From assembly GCF_029269835.1 (NCBI RefSeq), contig NZ_JARJBB010000016.1:1-64000 (forward strand): a stretch of DNA of 64,000 bases, given 5' to 3'. A model generated the notes under the pieces. That model was not told the origin of the DNA, did no database searches, and saw nothing but the letters and a program-made list of their open reading frames with translations. Below, in pieces: positions 48,401 through 56,356 of this stretch; positions within the stretch are counted from its first letter, which is position 1; each line of letters begins with the position of its first letter. The translations under genes were made by a program, and so were the position numbers. This stretch comes from Streptomyces tropicalis (lineage in GTDB: Bacteria > Actinomycetota > Actinomycetes > Streptomycetales > Streptomycetaceae).

Positions 48401-49760
48401 TGAGGGTGACCGCCGTCCCGTCCGCGCCGTTCTCGGCGTGCGCGGTGCCGCCGTGGGCGGCGGCCACGGCCTGCACGAAGGCGAGGCCCAGCCCGGAACC
48501 CGCGCCGGTACGGCTCGCGTCGGCCCGGGCGAAGCGGTCGAACGCCCGCGGCAGGAACTCCGCGGGGAAGCCCGGCCCCTGGTCCGTCACCCGCAGCCGC
48601 AGCCCGTCCTCGAGGACGGCGGCCGTGACCCGGACCGTCCCGCGGCCGTGGCGCAGGGCGTTGTGGACGAGGTTGCCGACGGCGGGCGCCAGCCACCGGG
48701 CGTCGACGTCGACGGTCGCCTCCGCCGCATCGGTGGTCAGGCCCCGCCCGGCCTGACCGGCGGTGCGCAGATGCGGGGCGACGGCGCTGCCGAGGAGGTC
48801 GGCGAGTCGTACGGAGGTCCGGGCGAGGCGGTCGGTGCTGCCGAGTTCCTCCAGGTCCAGCAGGGCGTCGGAGAGGGCGATCAGACGCTGGACCTCGGCG
48901 TCCACGGAGCGCAGGGTCTCGGTGAGTTCCCCGGCCGAGCGGGGGCGGTGCAGGGCGACGTCGACCTCGGCCCGCAGCAGCGACAGCGGGGTGCGCAGCT
49001 CGTGGCTGGCGTCCGCGATGAACTGGTGCTCGCGCTCGGCCGACGCCTCGAGCCGGTCCAGCATGCGGTTGAGGGTGTGGCCGAGGCGGGTGATCTCGTC
49101 GTCCCGGTCGGCGGGCACGTCCAGCCGCAGCTTCTGGGCACCGTCGGCGAGGGTGGCCGCCGCGGTGCGGTAGCGCTCCACGGGACGCAGGGCTGCTCGG
49201 GCGGTGCGGTAGCCGACGTACGAGGCGGCGATCAGGGTCAGGCCCGAGGCCAGGGCGAGCTGGGCGAGGAGCTCGCGCAGGGCCTCGTCGCGGTGCCCCC
49301 GGCGGACGGCGGCGACGACGACCCGGGTCGCTCCGCGGGCCGTCACACGCTCGGCCTGGAGGCGCAGGGTGTCCGGGGTGATCGGCAGCAGCGAGCCGAC
49401 ATCACGCCGTACCGTGCGGCCGGACACGGCGGAGGCGACCTCGGCCGGCGTGAGCAGGGCCCGGCGGCTCACCGCGTCACTGGAGGCAAGGACGCGGCCC
49501 CGCGCGTCGAGGACCTGGCAGAGGCTGCCGCTGGGACCGGGAGGCAGTGCGGTGCCGGCGCGGAGAGCCCGGTCGAGGCTGTGCCGGTAGGCCGTCAGGT
49601 CGTCGTGGAGCTGCCGGTCGAGGGCGGTCTGGACCCGCCAGTAGACCAGCCCGGCCGCTCCGGTCAGGACGAGGGACATGGTGACGGCGACGGCCAGCAC
49701 GAGCCGTGCCACGACGGGCAGCCGGCCCATCCGGGCCGGCAGTCCGCCCGCCCGCGTCAC
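48387..49760 (-). CDS. Sensor histidine kinase of the DUF4956-VTC-PAP2 locus
   Basis: The 457-residue kinase has membrane helices at about 16-40 and 166-186, an extracellular loop of about 125 residues, a HAMP domain, and HisKA with H253 in DASHELRTPLSLLRAEVD. The HATPase has N-box VGNLVHNALRHGRG, G1 DQGPGF and G2 GSGLGLAFVQAV. Catalytic boxes are complete. GTG 49760 overlaps the stop of the response regulator gene (GTGA). The pair is divergent from the DUF4956-VTC-PAP2 operon. A tandem repeat covers its 3' end. Confidence 0.88.
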   Translation of the reverse strand: MTRAGGLPARMGRLPVVARLVLAVAVTMSLVLTGAAGLVYWRVQTALDRQLHDDLTAYRHSLDRALRAGTALPPGPSGSLCQVLDARGRVLASSDAVSRRALLTPAEVASAVSGRTVRRDVGSLLPITPDTLRLQAERVTARGATRVVVAAVRRGHRDEALRELLAQLALASGLTLIAASYVGYRTARAALRPVERYRTAAATLADGAQKLRLDVPADRDDEITRLGHTLNRMLDRLEASAEREHQFIADASHELRTPLSLLRAEVDVALHRPRSAGELTETLRSVDAEVQRLIALSDALLDLEELGSTDRLARTSVRLADLLGSAVAPHLRTAGQAGRGLTTDAAEATVDVDARWLAPAVGNLVHNALRHGRGTVRVTAAVLEDGLRLRVTDQGPGFPAEFLPRAFDRFARADASRTGAGSGLGLAFVQAVAAAHGGTAHAENGADGTAVTLSLPC

Positions 49761-50428
49761 GCGGCGGTCTCGAGGCGGTAGCCGCGCCCGCGCACGGTGG
49801 TGATCGTCGTACGGCCGAAGGCCCGGTCGACCTTGGCGCGCACCTTGGACACGTGGACGTCTATGGCGTTGCTGCGCAGGTCGGTCTCGCCGTCCCATAC
49901 CTCGTCGAGCAGCTGCAGCCGGCCCACCACCCGGCCGGGGTTCTCCATCAGCACCCGCAGCACGGCGAACTCCCGCCGGGAGAGGTCGAGTTCCACGTCC
50001 GCCCGCCAGGCCCGCTGCTGCTCGGGGTCGAGCACGAGATCGCCCACCTGCAGCCGGCCCGAGCAGTCGGGCCGGCGCCGGGACAGCGCCCGCAGCCGGG
50101 CGAGCAGCTCCTCCATGGCGAAGGGCTTGACCAGGTAGTCGTCGGCGCCGGCGTCCAGGCCGGCCACCCGTTCGCTGATCGCACCGCGCGCGGTGAGCAG
50201 GATGACGGGCACGTCGACGCCCTCGTCGCGCAGCGTCCGGCAGACCTCCAGCCCGTCCGTCCCCGGCAGCATCACGTCCAGCACGATCCCGTCCAGGCGC
50301 GGGTCGCGGGCGGCGGCCAGGGCGGAGGGGCCGTCGTAGCGCCCCTCGGCGGTGTGTCCGGACTCGGTGAGGTAGCGGACGACGAGGTCCGTGAGACGGG
50401 TCTCGTCGTCGACGACCAGGTAGTGCAT
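49757..50428 (-). CDS. OmpR-family response regulator of the DUF4956-VTC-PAP2 locus
   Basis: The 223-residue regulator has receiver residues D7-D8, phospho-acceptor D51 (VLDVMLPG), T79 region LTARGA and K101 (LVKPF). The C-terminal winged helix has LSRREFAVLRVLMENPGRVV and TTVRGRGYRLETAA. It resembles CutR/QseB-like regulators. Its upstream region, shared with the divergent operon starting at 50580, contains two TTCATG repeats 11 bases apart, the usual layout of OmpR-type binding sites. This supports direct control of the operon and of itself. Confidence 0.88.
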   Translation of the reverse strand: MHYLVVDDETRLTDLVVRYLTESGHTAEGRYDGPSALAAARDPRLDGIVLDVMLPGTDGLEVCRTLRDEGVDVPVILLTARGAISERVAGLDAGADDYLVKPFAMEELLARLRALSRRRPDCSGRLQVGDLVLDPEQQRAWRADVELDLSRREFAVLRVLMENPGRVVGRLQLLDEVWDGETDLRSNAIDVHVSKVRAKVDRAFGRTTITTVRGRGYRLETAA

Positions 50429-50476
50429 GCCGGTCAGGCTAGCGCCCGCGAACCCGGCTCCGGAGGGCCGAAAGCC

Positions 50477-50493
50477 TTCATGATCCGTTCATG
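50477..50493. promoter_or_regulatory. Direct repeat TTCATG-N5-TTCATG, candidate response regulator box
   Basis: Two TTCATG hexamers with an 11-base period (50477-50482 and 50488-50493) sit in the 151-base divergent promoter region, 49 bases from the regulator start and 87 from the DUF4956 start. Confidence 0.55.
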
Positions 50494-50579
50494 TGACATC
50501 CCTACCTTCCTTCAGGTCGCGGCGCACCGCGGGCCGCGACCGGTCCGCCGTCCGACATGCCGGGACGGAAGGGATTTCC

Positions 50580-51233
50580 ATGCACATATTGGTGCTCGCC
50601 GCCAAGGGCATCACCGCCCACATCGCACCCGCCGACCTCACCACGCGCGGCGGCCTGGACGTCGTCGCCCTGATGATCCTGGTCGGATGGCTCTACCGGC
50701 GCCGGCCCAGCGCACCGGCGATGCCGTTCGTCCTGGTCGCCCTGAACATCGGCCTCTTCGCGGCCATGACCACGATCAGCGCCGGCAAGTTCCCGGCCGG
50801 GGTCGGCTTCGGCCTGTTCGGCATCCTCTCCCTGGTCCGCCTGCGCAGTGCCGCCTTCACCCTGCGCGACGTCGCCTACACGTTCGTGGCCCTGGTCGTC
50901 GCCCTGTGCACCGGACTCCCGCAGCGCGACAGCTGGCTCGTCATCGCCCTCGACGCGGTCGTCCTGGTGGCCGTCCTGCTGGTCGACGACCCCCGCGCGT
51001 ACGAGCCGCCGACCCGCACGGTGAAGCTGACCCTCGACCGCGTCTACGACGACCCCTCCCTGATCGCCCAGGACGTCGCGTTCCGCTTCGGCCGGGCCCC
51101 GCTGTCCGTGGTGGTCGACGAGGTCGACTACGTTCGCGAGACCACGCGGGTCAGCGCCCGCTACCCCGCCGGACCGGCCGAGGCGGCCGCCGACCGGGAG
51201 AACGAGCCGCGGGAGCAGGTGACCGCCGCGTGA
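50580..51233 (+). CDS. DUF4956 membrane protein
   Basis: The 217-residue protein has four or five membrane helices in residues 25-135. The family signature GVGFGLFGILSLVRLRSAAF (about 74-93) follows the second helix. A soluble C-terminal domain of about 75 residues comes next (VKLTLDRVYDDPSLIAQDVA). DUF4956 proteins are very often encoded beside VTC-domain proteins and are thought to work with them at the membrane, but their biochemical role is unproven. The ATG follows GGAAGG. The stop overlaps the GTG of the VTC gene, so the two are coupled. Confidence 0.86.
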   Translation: MHILVLAAKGITAHIAPADLTTRGGLDVVALMILVGWLYRRRPSAPAMPFVLVALNIGLFAAMTTISAGKFPAGVGFGLFGILSLVRLRSAAFTLRDVAYTFVALVVALCTGLPQRDSWLVIALDAVVLVAVLLVDDPRAYEPPTRTVKLTLDRVYDDPSLIAQDVAFRFGRAPLSVVVDEVDYVRETTRVSARYPAGPAEAAADRENEPREQVTAA

Positions 51234-52048
51234 GCCACGCCGCCCCGTTCGCGGCCGGCCTCGGACTGTCCTCGCTGCGCGGCGCCACGCTCGCCCAGGT
51301 CGACGCGGCCGCCGCGCTCCAGCACCGCACCGACCGCAAGTACCTGCTGCCCCTCGACGGCGCACGCCTCCTCGTCGACCGGCTCGCCGGCAGCCACCAC
51401 GTCCTCGACCTGGCCGGCCGCCGGACGACGAGCTACCGCAGCACCTACTTCGACACCGAACGGCTCGGCGCCTGGCGGGCCCACGTCCAGGGCCGCCGCC
51501 GGCGCTGGAAGGTCCGCACCCGCCTGTACGCGGAGGACGGGCTGTGCAGGGTGGAGGTGAAGACCAAGGACGGCCGGGGCGCCACCGTCAAGCACGCGCT
51601 CAGGGCGTCCGCCGGCGTCTACGGCCACCTGGGCGAGCACGCGGCCGACTTCGTCGACGGCGTGCTGCGGCGGGCGGGGATCCCGGTCACCGCCGGGGCG
51701 CTGTCCCCCGCCGCGGAGATCCGCTACGTCCGCGCGGCCCTCGCCGACCTGGACCACGGCACGCGCGTCACGCTCGACGGCGGCCTCACCTGCCACCACA
51801 TGGACCGCACCGCCGCGCTCGACCCCGGCCACGTCCTCGTCGAGACCAAGGGCGGCACCCGCCCGGCCCCCGCCGACCGCCTCCTGCTGCGCCTCGGCGC
51901 CCGCCCCGTCTCCCTGAGCAAGTACGTCGTCGGGCAGTCCCTGCTCACGCCCGGCCTGCCCGACAACGACGTCCGCCGCCTCGCCCGCCGGTACTTCACC
52001 GCCGGGCCCCGTCCCGCCCCGCTCCTGGAAAGGACCCCCGCCGCATGA
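51230..52048 (+). CDS. VTC-domain protein, predicted polyphosphate polymerase
   Basis: The 272-residue protein is a single VTC tunnel domain of the CYTH/TTM superfamily. Basic residues that bind phosphate chains are in place: R33/R36/K37 (HRTDRKYLLP), R70, R96-R98-Y100 (KVRTRLY), E109 and K111 (VEVKTKDG), K121, E205 and K207 (LVETKGG), and S230-K231-Y232 (SLSKYVVG). In yeast Vtc4 the domain makes polyphosphate from ATP, and a bacterial VTC-like role is plausible. It has no membrane helix and probably docks on the DUF4956 protein. Overlaps of four bases join it to both neighbours. Confidence 0.86.
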   Translation: MSHAAPFAAGLGLSSLRGATLAQVDAAAALQHRTDRKYLLPLDGARLLVDRLAGSHHVLDLAGRRTTSYRSTYFDTERLGAWRAHVQGRRRRWKVRTRLYAEDGLCRVEVKTKDGRGATVKHALRASAGVYGHLGEHAADFVDGVLRRAGIPVTAGALSPAAEIRYVRAALADLDHGTRVTLDGGLTCHHMDRTAALDPGHVLVETKGGTRPAPADRLLLRLGARPVSLSKYVVGQSLLTPGLPDNDVRRLARRYFTAGPRPAPLLERTPAA

Positions 52049-52899
52049 AGGCCCTGCGCCGCATCAAGTGGCAGTACGCGCTCATCGGCCTGCTCGCCGC
52101 GTCGGCCGCCGCCGTCGGCCTGCTGCGACCGCAACTGGTCCCCACGGCGCTGTCGTCCGTGAAGAAGCCGTCGGCGACCGACCGCATCAGGCAGAGTCCG
52201 CCCCCGGCCCTCTTCGGCGACGCCGAGATCACCCCGATCGGCCTTCAGGCCCAGGCCCAGCGCCGGAAGGCCGATGCCCTCTTCGCCCGGTGGAGGAAGG
52301 AGCACGGCACCGTCCGGGACGACGCCGCGTTCGCCGCGTGGGCGGCCCGGCAGGTCCCGGCGCCGCCCCCGGCGAAGGCCCGCACCGCCGAACTCCGCCA
52401 GGTCCAGAAGCTGGCCGGGACCCGCACGGCCGCCGGGAGGAAGGCGGCCACCTGGCTGGAGCTCAACGGCAAGAAGGACATCTGGAAGCTCTACCTCCAC
52501 GACCAGCGCGAACTCGTCCCCGTCCAGCGGGGCACGGCGGAGAAGGCCGAACTCAAGAGCGCGCTCAAGCTGGCGAAGACCCTCAGCGACCAGGTCGCCG
52601 CCCGCGACAGGCAGCCCGCGCCCTTCGTCCTGGACCGGACCCTGCGCCCGGAGAAGCACATCAAGCCCGGTGCCACGAGCCCGTACTCCTACCCGTCGAG
52701 CCACGCCGCCCGGTCCGCCGCCGCCGTCACCATCCTCGCCGCGCTGTCCCCGCACCGCGCCGAGGACTACCGGTGGATGCAGGACGAAGTCCTCTACTCA
52801 CGGCTCTACATGGCCGGCCACGTCGCCAGCGACATCACCGCCGGAACCCTGCTCGGCGACCTGATCGGCGACTACGAGGTGGCGAGCGCCGGCCACTGA
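52045..52899 (+). CDS. PAP2-family phosphatase, membrane-anchored
   Basis: The 284-residue protein has one N-terminal membrane helix (about 11-28) and an exported soluble domain. The vanadium-dependent PAP2 motifs are present: RPEKHIKPG for the first, YPSSHA (S218, S219, H220) for the second, and SRLYMAGHVASD (R253, H259, D263) for the third. Such acid phosphatases cleave phosphomonoesters or diphosphates. Coupled translation with the VTC gene suggests that it acts on the same product, perhaps trimming polyphosphate or recycling phosphate outside the membrane; this is inference. Confidence 0.85.
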   Translation: MKALRRIKWQYALIGLLAASAAAVGLLRPQLVPTALSSVKKPSATDRIRQSPPPALFGDAEITPIGLQAQAQRRKADALFARWRKEHGTVRDDAAFAAWAARQVPAPPPAKARTAELRQVQKLAGTRTAAGRKAATWLELNGKKDIWKLYLHDQRELVPVQRGTAEKAELKSALKLAKTLSDQVAARDRQPAPFVLDRTLRPEKHIKPGATSPYSYPSSHAARSAAAVTILAALSPHRAEDYRWMQDEVLYSRLYMAGHVASDITAGTLLGDLIGDYEVASAGH

Positions 52900-53026
52900 C
52901 CCGTGCCCTCCCGCCCCCGCGCCGGGCCGCCCTGCCCCCATGGGCCGCCGGCCCGGCCGGGGCGGAGCCGGCCGGCCCACCCGGGCCGCGGCGCCGAACC
53001 CCGCCCGCGCCGCAGGCGCCCTCCCC

Positions 53027-53458
53027 TCAGGGCCACACCAGGCAGTACGGCTGATGCCCCGCCTCATGCAACCGATGGCTGAAGTCCTGCCACTCGTGGA
53101 GCAACTGGTACACGTTGAACGCGTCGCGGGGGCCGCCGCGGTCCGGGACCGTGGACCAGATGAAGGCGGCCGCGCCGACCGCCTCCTCGCCGATGTCGCG
53201 CAGCGGGTCGACGACGGTCATCGGGAGCTTCACGACCGCGTAGTCGGGGTGCAGGACGACCAGCTCCAGCGGCGGCACCTTGTGCAGGGGGACGCCCTCG
53301 ATGCCGGTCAGCACCATCGCGGCCATGGTCTCCGGCTTGATCTTGGTGAACATGCCGTTCATGCCGAGTTCGTCGCCGCCGAGTTCCTCGGGGCGCATCG
53401 AGATCGGGACCCGGGCCGCGGTCGCGCCGTCGGGCGCGCCGAAGTACTTGTACGTCAC
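53027..53458 (-). CDS. Conserved hypothetical protein, 143 residues
   Basis: The soluble protein begins MTYKYFGAPDGATAARVPIS and shows a mixed alpha/beta pattern with PPLELVVLHPDYAVVKLPMT and VYQLLHEWQDFSHRLHEAGH. No signal peptide, membrane helix or catalytic motif is visible. I recognise it as a conserved Streptomyces hypothetical but cannot name a family. The GTG start is preceded by a weak GGTGGGG. A 56-codon frame lies 32 bases upstream on the same strand, so the two may form an operon. Confidence 0.68.
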   Translation of the reverse strand: MTYKYFGAPDGATAARVPISMRPEELGGDELGMNGMFTKIKPETMAAMVLTGIEGVPLHKVPPLELVVLHPDYAVVKLPMTVVDPLRDIGEEAVGAAAFIWSTVPDRGGPRDAFNVYQLLHEWQDFSHRLHEAGHQPYCLVWP

Positions 53459-53490
53459 CCCCACCCGACCACCATTCCTGCTCCCCGCCC

Positions 53491-53661
53491 TCAGCGGCTC
53501 GACCCGTCGGCCGGCCCGCTCGGGCTCGCCCGGTACCCCGTGTGTCTGTCGTGCTTCGGCCGCTTCCTCCGCCTCGCGCCGGTGCCTTCCCCGCCGGGCA
53601 CGTCGAGGACCCAGGTCGTCAGTCCCCTCGCCCAGTCCGCCACCGCGATGCATATCTCCAC
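53491..53661 (-). CDS. Possible small protein, 56 residues
   Basis: A GTG-started frame of 56 codons has G or C in about 52 third positions, far more than the overlapping frames. The predicted protein starts with an amphipathic stretch (MEICIAVADWARGLTTWVLD) and ends in a basic, Ser-rich tail (RRKRPKHDRHTGYRASPSG). It precedes the 143-residue gene by 32 bases on the same strand. No clear ribosome binding site is visible before the GTG. No named family is known to me. The short hydrophobic N-terminus could be a membrane-surface anchor. Confidence 0.5.
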   Translation of the reverse strand: MEICIAVADWARGLTTWVLDVPGGEGTGARRRKRPKHDRHTGYRASPSGPADGSSR

Positions 53662-54063
53662 CCGACTGCTTTTCTAGGACGCGTGGCCCCCGCCGCGCAA
53701 CCCGATCATCGTGTCAGTGACCTCCCCCACGGCCGCTCGCCGAAACGTGCGGTGAAACTTCCGTCCGCGGGTGGGTCGCGCCCCTTCGACACCTGCTTTC
53801 GCCATGTCCATACGTACGCGGAGTCCAGTTTCGCAGATGGGCGGCGGGGAAAACCGCGCTCGGCCGGTCCGGGCGGGTGGCGCACCGGCGCTCCGGCCGA
53901 CTCCCGCGCCCCGCCCCGCGCCCGCCCCGCCCCCGTGGCGCGGCGGGCCCCGGCCGTCCCCGCCCCCGGTCGCCTCCGCCGCCCGCGGTGCGCCGTGGGC
54001 GCTGGCCTACCCTGAGATGGTCCCTACCCACCGGATTCCGAGGACTCGGAGAAGCCGCAGGCC
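53662..54063. other. 402-base divergent intergenic region upstream of hemL
   Basis: This region serves the small minus-strand genes and hemL. TACCCT at 54008-54013 is a possible -10 element of hemL, and GGAGAAGCC precedes its ATG. No Rex-type inverted repeat, RNA gene or convincing frame is visible. Confidence 0.5.
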
Positions 54064-55380
54064 ATGAGCGAACTGCCATATCCATACGAAGCCCCCGCCT
54101 CGCAGGCGCTGTTCGACCGTGCGGCGGCGGTCACGCCCGGCGGCGTGAACTCGCCGGTGCGCGCGTTCCGCGCCGTGGGCGGCACGCCCCGGTTCATGGT
54201 GTCCGGCAGCGGCCCGTACCTGCGGGACGCCGACGGCCGGGAGTACGTCGACCTGGTCTGCTCCTGGGGGCCGATGATCCTCGGGCACGGCCGCCCCGAG
54301 GTGATCGCCGCCGTGCAGGAGGCGGTCGCGCGGGGCACCTCCTTCGGCACGCCCGGTGAGGGCGAGGTCGCGCTCGCCGAGGAGATGACGCGCCGGGTCG
54401 AGCCGCTGGAGCAGGTCCGGCTGGTGTCCAGCGGCACCGAGGCCACCATGTCCGCGATCCGGCTGGCCCGCGGCTTCACCGGCCGCACCAAGGTGATCAA
54501 GTTCGCCGGGTGCTACCACGGGCACGTCGACGCGCTGCTCGCCGCGGCCGGCTCCGGCGTCGCCACCTTCGCGCTGCCCGACACCCCGGGCGTGACCGGC
54601 GCCCAGGCCGGCGACACCATCGTGCTGCCGTACAACGACCTCGACGCGGTGCGCGCCGCCTTCGCCGCCCATCCCGGCGAGATCGCCTGCGTGATCACCG
54701 AGGCCTCGCCCGGCAACATGGGCGTGGTCCCGCCGCTGCCCGGGTTCAACCAGGGCCTGAAGGACACCTGCGCGGAGCACGGCGCCCTCTTCGTCTCCGA
54801 CGAGGTCATGACCGGCTTCCGCACGAGCCGCGCCGGCTGGTACGGGGTCGACGGGGTCCGGCCGGACCTGATGACCTTCGGCAAGGTGATGGGCGGCGGC
54901 TTCCCCGCCGCGGCCTTCGGCGGCCGTGCCGACGTGATGGCGCACCTCGCGCCCGCCGGGCCCGTCTACCAGGCCGGCACCCTCTCCGGGAACCCGGTGG
55001 CCACGGCCGCCGGCCTCGCCCAGCTGCGGCTGCTGGACGACGCGGCGTACACCAAGGTCAACGACGTGTCGCAGCAGATCCAGGCGCTCGTCTCGGAGGC
55101 GCTGACCAAGGAGGGCGTGGCGCACACGCTGCAGAACGCCTCCAACATGTTCTCGGTGTTCTTCACGGACCGCCCCGTCCGCACCTACGAGGACGCCAAG
55201 GCGCAGGAGTCGTACCGCTTCACCGCCTTCTTCCACGCGATGCTGGCGAACGGCGTCTACCTGCCGCCGTCGTCCTTCGAGTCCTGGTTCGTCTCCACCG
55301 CCCACGACGAGCAGGCCCTCCAGCGGATCGCCGACGCCCTTCCGGCGGCGGCGCGGGCGGCGGCGGAGGCCACGGCATGA
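54064..55380 (+). CDS. hemL: Glutamate-1-semialdehyde 2,1-aminomutase
   Basis: The 438-residue PLP enzyme converts glutamate-1-semialdehyde to 5-aminolevulinate, the step after HemA. Landmarks are TPGGVNSPVRAF at the N-terminus, SSGTEATMSAIRLAR for PLP phosphate, AGCYHGHVD, DEVMTGFR (the Asp bonds the PLP ring) and FGKVMGGGFPAAAFGG, with the Schiff-base lysine. The length is normal. It is 34 kb from hemB and outside the Rex-controlled operon. The next gene overlaps by four bases (ATGA). Confidence 0.96.
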   Translation: MSELPYPYEAPASQALFDRAAAVTPGGVNSPVRAFRAVGGTPRFMVSGSGPYLRDADGREYVDLVCSWGPMILGHGRPEVIAAVQEAVARGTSFGTPGEGEVALAEEMTRRVEPLEQVRLVSSGTEATMSAIRLARGFTGRTKVIKFAGCYHGHVDALLAAAGSGVATFALPDTPGVTGAQAGDTIVLPYNDLDAVRAAFAAHPGEIACVITEASPGNMGVVPPLPGFNQGLKDTCAEHGALFVSDEVMTGFRTSRAGWYGVDGVRPDLMTFGKVMGGGFPAAAFGGRADVMAHLAPAGPVYQAGTLSGNPVATAAGLAQLRLLDDAAYTKVNDVSQQIQALVSEALTKEGVAHTLQNASNMFSVFFTDRPVRTYEDAKAQESYRFTAFFHAMLANGVYLPPSSFESWFVSTAHDEQALQRIADALPAAARAAAEATA

Positions 55381-56069
55381 GCGAGACGCAGGGCAACGGC
55401 GACATCACCGTCGTCCACCTGATGCGCCACGGCGAGGTCGAGAACCCGGAGGGCGTCCTCTACGGGCGGCTGCCGGGCTACCACCTCTCCGAGCTGGGCC
55501 GGAAGATGGCCGAGCGGGTCGCCGAGCACCTCGCCCCCCGCGACGTCACGCACGTCGTCGCCTCCCCGCTGGAGCGGGCGCAGGAGACCGCGACGCCGAT
55601 CGCCAAGGCGCACGGCCTCGACCTGGCGACCGACGCGCGGCTGATCGAGGCCGAGAACGTCTTCCAGGGCAAGACCTTCGGCGTCGGTGACGGCGCGCTG
55701 CGCAAGCCGGCCAACTGGAAGCACCTCGTCAACCCGCTGAAGCCGTCGTGGGGCGAGCCCTACGTCGACCAGGTCGTGCGCATGATGGGCGCGCTGGACG
55801 CGGCCAAGGACGCGGCGCGCGGCCACGAGGCGGTGCTCGTCAGCCACCAGCTGCCCATCTGGATCGTGCGGTCCTACGTCGAGCGGCGGCGGCTGTGGCA
55901 CGACCCGCGCAAGCGGCAGTGCACCCTGGCGTCGCTGACCACGTTCACGTACCGGGGGGACCGCATCGTGTCCGTGGGCTACACGGAGCCGGCCCGGGAC
56001 CTGGTCCCCGCTCACCTTCTCGCGGGCGCCAAGCCGGTGAAGGGGCAGGCGAAGGCCTTCGGGGCCTGA
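55377..56069 (+). CDS. Histidine phosphatase family protein
   Basis: This 230-residue protein has the phosphoglycerate-mutase-like fold: VHLMRHGEVENPEGVLYGRL with catalytic RHG, VVASPLERAQETATPIA, the acid E in EAENVFQGK, and the second His in VLVSHQLPI. It is in the cytosol and removes phosphate from small molecules, with unknown substrate. The ATG overlaps the hemL stop, and this pair is conserved in Streptomyces. A direct role in heme synthesis is not established. Confidence 0.88.
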   Translation: MSETQGNGDITVVHLMRHGEVENPEGVLYGRLPGYHLSELGRKMAERVAEHLAPRDVTHVVASPLERAQETATPIAKAHGLDLATDARLIEAENVFQGKTFGVGDGALRKPANWKHLVNPLKPSWGEPYVDQVVRMMGALDAAKDAARGHEAVLVSHQLPIWIVRSYVERRRLWHDPRKRQCTLASLTTFTYRGDRIVSVGYTEPARDLVPAHLLAGAKPVKGQAKAFGA

Positions 56070-56356
56070 CGCCCCCGGCGGCGGGGCCCGAACCCGGCAA
56101 CCCGGCCCGCTGCCACGGCAGTCGGCCCGCGGCCGGGGTGCCCGGACGCCGCCCGCCCGCCGCGGCGCTGTGAAGGCGCCGTGGCGGGGCAGTAAAGCGA
56201 GGGCAAGGCACCGGACATGGGTGGGGCAAGCTTTCAAGCAGATATGGACACGTTCGTCACGTTCGTGGCCAAATCCGTAACGGGCCACGGAACCTCCCCG
56301 TTCGTCATGCCCTCTGAGTGGGTGACCACCTCAGGACATGACGGATCGGGGACTTC

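Noticed and set aside
48274..48756. 160-codon plus-strand frame over the tandem repeat
   Set aside because: It is antisense to the kinase ATPase domain and reads through the repeat only because of base composition.
54008..54063. Rex or heme-responsive operator upstream of hemL
   Set aside because: No TTGTGAA-type inverted repeat is present in the 400-base gap, so no redox control of hemL can be claimed.
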